DNA of 64,000 nt from CAYQJL01 sp964612295. Its GTDB lineage: Bacteria > Eisenbacteria > RBG-16-71-46 > CAIMUX01 > WJJG01. A model generated the notes under the pieces. That model was not told the DNA's origin and did not search any database. It saw only the letters and a list, made by a program, of their open reading frames with translations. The DNA lies in NCBI GenBank assembly GCA_964612295.1, contig CAZTDY010000001.1, forward strand, positions 148,161 to 212,160. Direction: 5' to 3'. The position numbers and the translations under genes were made by a program. Of this stretch, positions 9,427 through 16,184 are shown one piece after another. The first letter of the stretch is position 1, and every line of letters starts with the position of its first letter.

Positions 9427-9642
9427 ATGGAAGAAAACCGCGAACCGACCATGGAGTATCCGTATTGCCCGATCAGCCGGCAGCTCTGCCGCGCGGGCAA
9501 AGTATGGGTCGATCCGGCGAAACAAGACGCGGAAACAGTCTGTGCGTTTTGGCATCGCAAGGAGCTGCGATGCGTCTTCCGGATGGTCGAGTTTGATCTG
9601 TTCAACATCGCTCGGGCCCTGGACGAACTGCGTAATCGCTGA
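9427..9642 (+). CDS. Small four-cysteine protein
   Basis: This 71-residue protein has a GGGAGG site 6-7 nt before its ATG, which supports real translation. It contains CPISRQLC (C-x6-C) near residue 14 and two more Cys around residues 43 and 53 (CAFWHRKELRC). The four-Cys layout could bind a metal, but it fits no zinc-finger class I can name. There is no signal peptide or TM segment. It starts 21 nt after the YbbR-repeat gene, so it is probably the last gene of that unit, ahead of the HU promoter. Function is unknown. Confidence 0.6.
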   Translation: MEENREPTMEYPYCPISRQLCRAGKVWVDPAKQDAETVCAFWHRKELRCVFRMVEFDLFNIARALDELRNR

Positions 9643-9692
9643 CAGATCAATATGTTACGACCTGTGCCCTTAGTCGGATTGTAGACCCACCC

Positions 9693-9710
9693 GGGGGGGG
9701 TACCCCCCCC
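9693..9710. repeat. Perfect 18-bp G8-TA-C8 palindrome
   Basis: Eight G, then TA, then eight C form a perfect palindrome between the small Cys protein and the HU promoter, ~42 bp upstream of the -35. It could act as a terminator-like hairpin after the upstream gene, but a pyrimidine-rich rather than U-rich tract follows. It could also be a protein-binding site. Homopolymers of this length are also places where assemblies err. Confidence 0.5.
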
Positions 9711-9752
9711 TGACTTTCATCTCAATTGCCTAACTGCCGACGCACTTTAGGG

Positions 9753-9781
9753 TTGACGCTTTTGCTTCCCGGTGCTATCTA
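9753..9781 (+). promoter_or_regulatory. Sigma-70-type promoter of the HU gene
   Basis: TTGACG and TATCTA are separated by exactly 17 bp, and TGC directly precedes the -10 (extended -10). Predicted transcription starts near 9788, giving an ~86-nt leader before the HU ATG. Confidence 0.75.
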
Positions 9782-9873
9782 GTAATTGCTTGTGACAGGT
9801 ACGGTTGCAGCCACGATGCCCATCTAGGGGACGGCAGAACCCATCTGACCGAGTGAAAGCCAAGGAGGCTGGG

Positions 9874-10161
9874 ATGACCAAGGCGGATCTGGTCGACGAA
9901 ATCGCCGACCGCACGGGCCTAACCAAAAAAGATGTGGCCGAGACCGTTGACGAGTTCCTCAACGCGGTCGGGCGCGCGCTCGTAGCCGGGCGCCACATCG
10001 AAATCCGTGGCTTCGGAACGTTTAAGGTGCGGGTGCGCAAGGAGCGCATGGCCCGCAATCCGAAGAATCCGGATCAGCCCGTTTTCGTACCCGAGCGGCG
10101 CGTGCCCGTATTCAAGGTATCGCGCCAGCTCAAGGAAAAGGTGGCGATGGCCAACGTGTGA
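9874..10161 (+). CDS. HU/IHF-family DNA-binding protein
   Basis: I chose ATG 9874 because AAGGAGG lies 5 nt upstream and it gives the canonical N-terminus MTKADLVDEIADRTGLTKKD. The open frame extends upstream to 9805 but without a site. The product is 95 residues, a normal length. It shows the HU dimer helices, then EIRGFGTFKVRVRKERMARNP, where the beta-arm begins, followed by the conserved RRVPVFKVSRQLKEKV tail. This small nucleoid protein bends DNA as a homo- or heterodimer. It has its own strong promoter and is monocistronic or leads into the phosphatidyltransferase gene. HU and IHF subunits cannot be told apart from this sequence. Confidence 0.95.
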   Translation: MTKADLVDEIADRTGLTKKDVAETVDEFLNAVGRALVAGRHIEIRGFGTFKVRVRKERMARNPKNPDQPVFVPERRVPVFKVSRQLKEKVAMANV

Positions 10162-10209
10162 TCGCTTGACGAGCGATCCACTCGAAGAACACGAGGGCTT
10201 CGGCGCAGC

Positions 10210-10252
10210 GCACTCCTCGGAGGTTAGGGGTACCCTGATCGGCGAGGAGTGC
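10210..10252 (+). terminator. Hairpin between HU and the phosphatidyltransferase gene
   Basis: GCACTCCTCG (10210-10219) and CGAGGAGTGC (10243-10252) form a perfect 10-bp stem with a nested AGGG/CCCT hairpin in the loop. TTTCCTC follows. It may terminate HU transcripts. Alternatively it is a leader structure: its right arm holds the AGGAG that would serve an alternative start at 10260. Confidence 0.45.
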
Positions 10253-10313
10253 TTTCCTCATGCCGGGCTGTTTGTGCGACTTCGCTAACGATTGGTCCTA
10301 CCCTCGAGCTGTC

Positions 10314-10958
10314 ATGCTAAGTGCTACCAAGGAAAGCCTGCGGAAACCGCTGCAGCCGGTCGCCGGGTGGCTCGATGCCGCCGGTGTCCGGGCGAATCAT
10401 GTCACCCTTGCGGGGTTGGTGGCGTCAGCTTTGGCAGCCGTCTCCCTCGCCATGGGCCAGCTGGTGCTGGCCTTGATCTGGTTCGTGGTCGCTCTGCTCT
10501 GCGACATGGTGGACGGCGACCTGGCCCGACTCAGGCCGGAAAACGGCTCACCCTTCGGCGCCTTCCTCGATTCCACGGTGGATCGGATCTCCGAGGCGTT
10601 CGTCTTCGGCGGACTTCTCATCGGCAAGCAGGTCCATGACGGGCCCGTCGGCTCATTCTGGATCCTCCTGTGGGTATTGGCGCTCTCCGGGTCGTTCATG
10701 GTCAGCTACACCCGGGCTCGCGCTGAGGGCTTGAACACGGACTGCAAGGTCGGGCTGGCCGAACGGCCCGAACGAATGGTCCTCATGGTGTTGCTGCTCA
10801 TCTTCGGCCTGGGTGCCTCCGGCTGGTTCCTGCTCATTCTCTCCATCCTCACCTGGTGGACTGTCTATCAGCGGATCAGTCATGTTGCCGGCCGCCTGAG
10901 CGGCTCGGGGGACACCCCTGATGAGCCTCCCGCCGCCGAGGGAGAGAAGACGCCGTGA
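10314..10958 (+). CDS. CDP-alcohol phosphatidyltransferase (membrane)
   Basis: This enzyme makes phospholipids or related lipids by replacing CMP of a CDP-alcohol. The family signature D-x2-D-G-x2-A-R-x8-G-x3-D-x3-D is intact: CDMVDGDLARLRPENG, then GAFLDSTVDR. About six TM helices are visible. ATG 10314 gives the usual N-terminus (MLSATKESLRKPLQPVAGWL), although its Shine-Dalgarno site is weak. ATG 10260 is in frame with AGGAG 10 nt upstream and remains possible. The 3' end overlaps tmk by 4 nt (GTGA), implying translational coupling. The substrate alcohol cannot be read from the sequence. Confidence 0.88.
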   Translation: MLSATKESLRKPLQPVAGWLDAAGVRANHVTLAGLVASALAAVSLAMGQLVLALIWFVVALLCDMVDGDLARLRPENGSPFGAFLDSTVDRISEAFVFGGLLIGKQVHDGPVGSFWILLWVLALSGSFMVSYTRARAEGLNTDCKVGLAERPERMVLMVLLLIFGLGASGWFLLILSILTWWTVYQRISHVAGRLSGSGDTPDEPPAAEGEKTP

Positions 10959-11617
10959 GCGATAGCGCTCCCGCCGAAACGGGATCTCTTCCGACCCGTC
11001 TCCGCACCGCTTGTTTTCTGGCCTTCGAGGGAATCGAAGGGTGTGGCAAGAGCACTCAGATCGCCCTTCTGGCTGATTTGCTGACGCGCGCGGGCCGACC
11101 CTTTGTCGTCACGCGAGAACCGGGGGGGACCCCGCTTGGTGACGCGCTGCGCGATCTGCTGCTGACACCGGCCGGCGCCGGCATCGACGGGCTCACCGAG
11201 CTGTTTCTTCTTGAAGCCTCCCGACGTCATCACGTTCGTCACGTCATCGCCCCTGCGCTCGAGCAGGGGATGGTCGTCCTGTGCGATCGTTATGCCGATT
11301 CGTCGGTGGCCTATCAGGGCGGGGGACGGGAGCTCGGCATCGAGCAGGTCGAGCGGCTCAATGCTCTGGCCACAGGAGAGCACTGGCCCGACCAGACCAT
11401 TCTCCTCGACCTGCCGGCCGAGGAAGGCCTCGCCCGGGTCGGACGCCGAGGGCAGCCCGAAGACCGGCTCGAGCAGGAGACGCTCGCGTTCCACACCCGG
11501 GTTCGGGACACCTATCTGTCCATCGCCCAGCGGCGGGGCGCCGCCTACCGGGTGATCGATGCCGCTCCGGATCCGGGTACCGTCTTTGCTTCCATCCTTA
11601 AGGCAATCGCCTCTTAG
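10955..11617 (+). CDS. tmk: Thymidylate kinase
   Basis: The protein phosphorylates dTMP to dTDP. It is 220 residues, a normal size. The P-loop is FEGIEGCGKSTQ, followed by VTREPGGTPLG (the TREPGG substrate motif), the DRY motif in CDRYADSSVAYQGGGR, and a lid-like segment around GRRGQPEDRLEQE. The GTG start overlaps the stop of the phosphatidyltransferase gene (GTGA). The P-loop has no Arg/Lys at the position that distinguishes type I enzymes, but the lid is Arg-containing as in type II. An unusual heptamer array follows the stop codon. Confidence 0.96.
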   Translation: MSDSAPAETGSLPTRLRTACFLAFEGIEGCGKSTQIALLADLLTRAGRPFVVTREPGGTPLGDALRDLLLTPAGAGIDGLTELFLLEASRRHHVRHVIAPALEQGMVVLCDRYADSSVAYQGGGRELGIEQVERLNALATGEHWPDQTILLDLPAEEGLARVGRRGQPEDRLEQETLAFHTRVRDTYLSIAQRRGAAYRVIDAAPDPGTVFASILKAIAS

Positions 11618-11619
11618 CA

Positions 11620-11689
11620 TCTCCCACTTCCCGTGTGCCGTTTCCCATTTCCCATTTCCCACTTCCCATTTGCCATGTGCCATGTGCCG
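11620..11689. repeat. Ten tandem heptanucleotides (consensus TTTCCCA/TGTGCCA)
   Basis: Starting 3 nt after the tmk stop, ten consecutive 7-mers run without a break: TCTCCCA, CTTCCCG, TGTGCCG, TTTCCCA three times, CTTCCCA, TTTGCCA, TGTGCCA, TGTGCCG. The period is exact, the units are degenerate, and one strand is strongly pyrimidine-biased. This resembles the short tandemly repeated heptamer families known in cyanobacterial intergenic DNA. No coding function is plausible. Confidence 0.85.
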
Positions 11690-11778
11690 AATCGCAAGTC
11701 GCGCTGCCGAACATGGCGCATCTCAGCCACTGCAACCCTTATATCTCCTTGTCACACGGTCAGATACGGTCCGAAGTC

Positions 11779-11787
11779 TGGTAAAAT
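11779..11787 (+). promoter_or_regulatory. Extended -10 element, candidate leaderless promoter
   Basis: TGGTAAAAT ends 6 nt before the ATG of the S41 protease gene, so transcription would begin at or next to the start codon. No Shine-Dalgarno sequence and no good -35 are visible. Confidence 0.45.
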
Positions 11788-11793
11788 CTACAC

Positions 11794-13401
11794 ATGCGAG
11801 ACCATCTCCTGACACCGGGCAGCAGCACCTCCGTCCTTCGGGGCGGGGTGCTGCTCCTCCTGTCCCTCTTGCTCGCCGGCACGGCACTGGCGGATGCGGG
11901 GGCACGGTCGAGCGGACCTGCTGCCTCCGAAAGTCCGCTGCCCTCCGACGATCTGGAGATGGCCCTGACCCGCTTCCGGGATGCCCTCGTCGAGATGCAG
12001 AGGCTCCATGTGGAAGAATTCAGCGCGAACGAGCTGATCGACGCCGCACTGGAGGGGATTCGTCAGCGGATTGACGCACATGCCAATGTGCTGACACCCA
12101 CGGAATACGAGAATCTCCGCACCGCCCAGGGCCGGTCGGTGGGGTTGGGCATCGAATACGATCCGACCGCGACCTATCCGCTCATTCGTTCTCTCTATGA
12201 CGAATCTCCAGCGGACTTGGCTGGGCTGCGTCCTGGCGACCGGCTCCTGGCGATGGATGGGCAAGACCTCGCCTCGCTCGATCCGGCCGGCGTCAAGGCG
12301 GCCATGAAGGGCCATGAGGGTGAATCCCGCGCCGTCCTCTATGTCACTCCGGAAGGGGACGTGCGCACGACCGAGGTCCGCTACGCGCGGCTCCCGGAAA
12401 GCGCCCTCGAGGTCAGCCGGCTCTTCGGGGGCGACCTCGGCTACCTTCGCATCCGGCGTTTCTCAGCGGGCCTGTCGCGGGACATCGCACCGATTCTCGC
12501 CGCGTGGCAGGAGGAGCAGCTCGGGGCCGTGATCCTCGACCTGCGCGACTGCCCGGGCGGGTTCTTGGATGAAGCCATCGAGGCTGCCGACCTGTTCCTT
12601 CCGCAGGGGGCCTTCATCGCGGCGACGACGGGTCGTCTCGAGGACGAAAACGAAACCTTCCTCGCCCACGGAGAGCCGTACCTGACCGGAGCGGCCGTGG
12701 CGATCCTGGTCGACTCGCTCACCGCCAGCTCGGCCGAACTCTTCGCCGGCGCCCTCCAAGGGAACGACCGAGCCGTCCTCCTGGGCGAACAGACCTACGG
12801 CAAACGGGAGATCCAGCGCATCAAGAGGCTCTCCGACGGGGCCGCCGTCAAGGTGACCACCTCTCTCTTCCGTACCCCGGCCGATGGGAATCTCCCCATC
12901 GATGACATCGCCCTCCGTCGCGAGCTGAGCGGCTCCCGGCTCCAGCCCGACCATCTCTGTGTCCATCCGGTGTTTCCCCGCGGCTGGGACGAGATCGAAG
13001 CCCAAGGGTTGCTCGCCCGGTTCATCCAGGAGGCGAGTTTCCCGAGCCGTGGATTGCCCTATCAGTCCCCCTGGAGTGGGCTGAGGCCGTCATTGAAAGG
13101 CACGGCCCCCGCCTCGGCGCTCCTGGAGGGGCCGGGGTTCGATCTCTGGATGAATCGGCTGGAATACCTGCTGGAAACCTGGGGAGTCCAGCGGACTGAG
13201 ATTCGCCTGCTCGACCTGGGCGTTGACGATCCTCGGGTCGTCCGCCGCGCATGGGTGATCGACTGGGCGGCCGAGCGCTGGGGTTCGGATGTGGCTCGCC
13301 AGCTCGAACTCCACACCGACCTCTGGCTCCTGCAGGCTGCCGAACTCCTCCAGAAAGGCGGCACTCGCCTTTTCACCGCCTCCAGCTCCCCTCCCCGCTA
13401 G
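11794..13401 (+). CDS. S41-family (C-terminal processing type) protease, exported
   Basis: The product is 535 residues with a signal peptide or anchor (GGVLLLLSLLLAGTALA). It has the CtpA-like order: helical N-domain, PDZ domain at ~115-190 (ESPADLAGLRPGDRLLAMDG), then the S41 protease core. The catalytic Ser lies in SLTASSAELFAGAL and the general-base Lys in LGEQTYGKREIQ. LGYLRIRRFSAGL and AVILDLRDCPGGFLDEAIE are also typical. The ~150-residue C-terminal region is family-atypical and helical. It would cleave envelope proteins in the periplasm. The start codon lacks a ribosome site and sits next to a -10 element. The pre-larB region follows. Confidence 0.9.
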   Translation: MRDHLLTPGSSTSVLRGGVLLLLSLLLAGTALADAGARSSGPAASESPLPSDDLEMALTRFRDALVEMQRLHVEEFSANELIDAALEGIRQRIDAHANVLTPTEYENLRTAQGRSVGLGIEYDPTATYPLIRSLYDESPADLAGLRPGDRLLAMDGQDLASLDPAGVKAAMKGHEGESRAVLYVTPEGDVRTTEVRYARLPESALEVSRLFGGDLGYLRIRRFSAGLSRDIAPILAAWQEEQLGAVILDLRDCPGGFLDEAIEAADLFLPQGAFIAATTGRLEDENETFLAHGEPYLTGAAVAILVDSLTASSAELFAGALQGNDRAVLLGEQTYGKREIQRIKRLSDGAAVKVTTSLFRTPADGNLPIDDIALRRELSGSRLQPDHLCVHPVFPRGWDEIEAQGLLARFIQEASFPSRGLPYQSPWSGLRPSLKGTAPASALLEGPGFDLWMNRLEYLLETWGVQRTEIRLLDLGVDDPRVVRRAWVIDWAAERWGSDVARQLELHTDLWLLQAAELLQKGGTRLFTASSSPPR

Positions 13402-13417
13402 GGGTGTGAATCGGGCC

Positions 13418-13479
13418 GTGCACCCCACGCCCTGCCCCGAGCGCCTGCACCAGGGCCCCGTGCACCCACCCGTGCACCC
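13418..13479. repeat. Clustered GTGCACCC repeats
   Basis: GTGCACCC occurs at 13418, 13460 and 13472, with a partial TGCACC at 13446, in the gap between the S41 protease gene and larB. Each contains the palindrome GTGCAC. They could be regulator sites for larB or chance in C-rich DNA. Confidence 0.3.
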
Positions 13480-13560
13480 AATGCTTTCCCGAACCGCGTC
13501 GGACCCGTATACTCGATAAGCTGTACACGGGCTGCTGGGCAGGACCTAGGGGAGGGTAGG

Positions 13561-14340
13561 GTGAAACCGGACAAACTGGCCGAGATTCTCGGACGATTGG
13601 CCGCGGGTGACGCGACGGTGGAGGAGACGCTGGAGCGCTTGCGCGGATGGCCCGTCGAGGAGCTGGGCTTCGCGCGCGTCGACCATCATCGGCAACTGCG
13701 CTGCGGACTCCCCGAGGTCATCTTCGCCCAAGGCAAACAACCCGAGGAGACGGTGCGCATCGCCGAGGCCCTCGCCCCGAAGGGGCCCTCTGTGCTGGTT
13801 ACCCGGGCGGATGAGGAAACCCGCCGACTCCTCAAGGAGAGATTCCCGGCCGGCGTCTGCAATGACCGGGCCCGTTCGTTCCGCCTCGAGGTGGAAGACC
13901 GTGAGACCGAAGGTCTGGTCGTTCTCCTGGCCGCAGGCACCAGTGATCTGCCGGTGGCCGAGGAGGCCGCCGAAACCGCGCGCGCAGCCGGTGCCCGCGT
14001 GGAGACGATCTACGATGTCGGCGTGGCCGGCCTGCACCGCCTCATTCCCCATCTGGAGATTCTCGAAGAAGCCAACGCCATCGTGGCCGTGGCGGGGATG
14101 GAAGGTGCCCTCCCGAGTGTCGTGGCCGGCCTCGTATCGACGCCGGTCATCGCCGTGCCCACCAGCGTCGGGTACGGAGCCAGCTTCGGAGGCCTCGCTG
14201 CCCTCCTCGGTATGCTCAACAGCTGCGCCTCGGGGGTCGTGGTCGTCAACATCGACAATGGGTTCGGCGGCGGATTTGCGGCCAGCCAGATCAACCGGCA
14301 GGTGACGGCCGCATCTGCGGAACCCACACCTGAATCCTGA
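13561..14340 (+). CDS. larB: LarB, nickel-pincer cofactor biosynthesis carboxylase
   Basis: LarB carboxylates and hydrolyses the pyridinium ring of nicotinic acid adenine dinucleotide, the first step to the nickel-pincer nucleotide of lactate racemase-type enzymes. The 259-residue product has the helical N-domain and the AIR-carboxylase (PurE-like) C-domain: VLLAAGTSDLPVAEEAAETA, ETIYDVGVAGLHRL, VAVAGMEGALPSVVAGL, PTSVGYGASFGGLAALLGML and NIDNGFGGG. It starts at GTG with GGGGAGGG upstream. larC follows after 16 nt, so the two form an operon. Neither LarE (sulfur transfer) nor a LarA enzyme is in the window. Confidence 0.96.
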   Translation: MKPDKLAEILGRLAAGDATVEETLERLRGWPVEELGFARVDHHRQLRCGLPEVIFAQGKQPEETVRIAEALAPKGPSVLVTRADEETRRLLKERFPAGVCNDRARSFRLEVEDRETEGLVVLLAAGTSDLPVAEEAAETARAAGARVETIYDVGVAGLHRLIPHLEILEEANAIVAVAGMEGALPSVVAGLVSTPVIAVPTSVGYGASFGGLAALLGMLNSCASGVVVVNIDNGFGGGFAASQINRQVTAASAEPTPES

Positions 14341-14356
14341 ACGGAGCAATAGGCAC

Positions 14357-15628
14357 GTGCGAATCGCGTACTTGGACTGCGTTGGCGGTATCAGTGGAGA
14401 CATGTTCGTTGGAGCCCTGCTCGATGCGGGGTGGAGTGAAGAGGCATTTCGCCGCTCCGTCGCCTGGCTGGGCGATGAGATCGCCGGGCTCGAGATCGAA
14501 ACGCGGCGCCACGCTACGCTGCGAGGACGGGGCATTCTCGTCCAGTCGGCGCACGCGCACCACGGCCATTCCGGCGAACACCATCACGCGACTGAGCACC
14601 ATCACCGGGGATTGAAGGAGGTCATGGCGCGGGTGGGCGAGGCGGGCCTCGAGCCCGGTGTCCATCAGAAGGTGGCCGGGGTGTTCCGGCGCCTCGCCGA
14701 GGCGGAGGGACACGCCCACGGGGCCCCGCCCGACGAGGTGCACTTCCACGAGGTCGGCGCGGTCGATGCGATGGTCGATGTGGTCGCCGCCTGCCAGGGG
14801 CTTGCGGACCTCGAAGTCGACCGGCTCTACGTCTCCACCGTGCCGGTCGGCAAGGGGATCATCAGGGCCGCGCATGGGCAGATTCCGCTACCCGCCCCCG
14901 CGACGGCCTACCTGCTCCAGGATGCCGAGGTGCGCTGGGCGGGCGACGGCGAACGAACCACACCCACGGGTGCCGCCCTGGTGACGACACTGGGGATCCA
15001 GGCTTCACCACCGCCGATGAAGGTGGCTGCAGTGGGGGTGGGGGCCGGCTCTCACTCCTTCCCCGATGTCCCGAACATCGCGAGACTCTTCGTGGGCGAC
15101 GCTCTCGGCGGTGCCCCGGCAGTTTCCGGCGATTGCCCTGGATGGGGGTGGGGCCCGGGTCCGGAGACCTCCCCGAAATGGGGGGCGGTAGTCGAGCTTT
15201 CGACCCAGATCGACGACGCAAGTGCCGAAGAACTTGCGGTTTGGGCCGATCGTCTCCGCGAGGCGGGGGCGCTGGATGTCTTTTACCTGCCAATCACCAT
15301 GAAGAAGGGCCGCCCGGGAACCCTGCTCCTGGTGGTGGTCCGCGCGTCCGAAGAGCGTCATTTGACTGAGCTTATGCTCGAGGAAACCTCCACCCTCGGG
15401 GTTCGGCGCACCCCCCAGTGGCGGCGCGAGGCGGCCCGCCGGATGGAGGAGGTCGACACGCCCTACGGCCGCGTTCCGGTCAAGCTGGCCTTCAAGGCCG
15501 GGCGATGGGTCGGAAAGCCCGAATCGGCTGCCTGCCGGACTCTGTCCGAGGCGTCCGGCGTTGCCTACCGGGATGTCTGGCGCGCGGCCCTCGTGGCGAT
15601 CGACGGGCTCACGCATCCGGCCGACTGA
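14357..15628 (+). CDS. larC: LarC, nickel insertion protein (single-frame)
   Basis: LarC inserts nickel into the pincer nucleotide in a CTP-dependent step. The 423-residue protein starts at GTG (MRIAYLDCVGGISGDMFVGAL) and contains DEVHFHEVGAVDAMVDVV, PLPAPATAYLL and TTPTGAALVT. A His-rich loop at ~73-92 (HAHHGHSGEHHHATEHHH) probably binds Ni. In Lactobacillus, LarC is made from larC1 and larC2 by a programmed frameshift; here the whole protein is one continuous frame, as in many other bacteria. It is co-transcribed with larB. The cofactor enzyme it serves is not encoded nearby. Confidence 0.95.
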   Translation: MRIAYLDCVGGISGDMFVGALLDAGWSEEAFRRSVAWLGDEIAGLEIETRRHATLRGRGILVQSAHAHHGHSGEHHHATEHHHRGLKEVMARVGEAGLEPGVHQKVAGVFRRLAEAEGHAHGAPPDEVHFHEVGAVDAMVDVVAACQGLADLEVDRLYVSTVPVGKGIIRAAHGQIPLPAPATAYLLQDAEVRWAGDGERTTPTGAALVTTLGIQASPPPMKVAAVGVGAGSHSFPDVPNIARLFVGDALGGAPAVSGDCPGWGWGPGPETSPKWGAVVELSTQIDDASAEELAVWADRLREAGALDVFYLPITMKKGRPGTLLLVVVRASEERHLTELMLEETSTLGVRRTPQWRREAARRMEEVDTPYGRVPVKLAFKAGRWVGKPESAACRTLSEASGVAYRDVWRAALVAIDGLTHPAD

Positions 15629-15690
15629 ATCCAAGGGTCCTGCGAACCCGCAAGAGGGCCAAGGCACCCAAGTTGCCAGCCCCGGCTCAC

Positions 15691-15719
15691 TTGACACTCT
15701 CAGGGCACGTTGGTATACT
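15691..15719 (+). promoter_or_regulatory. Near-consensus sigma-70 promoter of the large surface protein
   Basis: TTGACA and TATACT are separated by exactly 17 bp, and TGG before the -10 adds an extended element. It is the best promoter in the window. The predicted start at ~15726 leaves a ~460-nt leader before ATG 16185. Confidence 0.88.
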
Positions 15720-16184
15720 TTCGGCGTGCTAATGCACATCAAAGGGCAAAGGCCTTCTAGGAATCCCCCCTGATTCTGGTAAGGCAACTAGGCAAGGCGA
15801 CAGGAATCGCTGGAATTGCAGCAGATCACCAGATCCAAAACTGTAGTTGGTCATCAGGTCCTGCTATCCCGGTGTCCCCTATCCGGGTGCGTGCATAGGC
15901 CTGTCCAAAATATCTGTTTCTGTACCCCCACACCGGCTCATGAGGGAGGCGGCGGAGCAAGGAGCGGGAGGAGGTGATGCCCCAACGTTCGTAATGTGAA
16001 TCGGTCCCTAGTTCCATACGCCGTACTACCCTTGCACCCAACAGTTGGTGCCGGCGGTTGAGCCCGGAGAAAACGATTCCATTGTCTATATTGATGTTTG
16101 AATGCCCAGGTGGTCCTAGACAATGTCGTCCGCACAAGCCAACAGGACTGCATTGCTAGGGCGGAGCAACCATGGAGGCTTACG
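15720..16184 (+). other. Long structured 5' leader of the surface-protein gene
   Basis: No real gene is seen in the 556 bp between larC and ATG 16185 apart from the promoter and this leader. At the predicted 5' end, GTGCTAATGCAC (15726-15737) forms a 4-bp hairpin, and GAATC/GATTC (15761-15776) forms a second. A near-palindrome GCACC(C)AAC..GTTGGTGC lies at 16034-16051. The leader also holds a five-codon reading frame with a strong ribosome site. 5'-terminal hairpins and long leaders are known to stabilise abundant envelope-protein mRNAs. A regulatory role is inference. Confidence 0.5.
15977..15994 (+). other. Five-codon mini-ORF (MPQRS) in the leader
   Basis: ATG-CCC-CAA-CGT-TCG-TAA is directly preceded by GGGAGGAGGTG, one of the strongest ribosome sites in the window. 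It is too short to be a functional protein but could be a translated leader peptide, or just a ribosome-binding decoy. Coincidence cannot be excluded. Confidence 0.25.

Noticed and set aside
10880..11683. Minus-strand frame reading through the heptamers (GKWE repeats)
   Set aside because: The repeat peptide comes from the heptamer DNA and the rest is antisense to tmk.
11620..11689. CRISPR-like array
   Set aside because: The units are 7 bp, contiguous and without spacers; no cas genes in the window.
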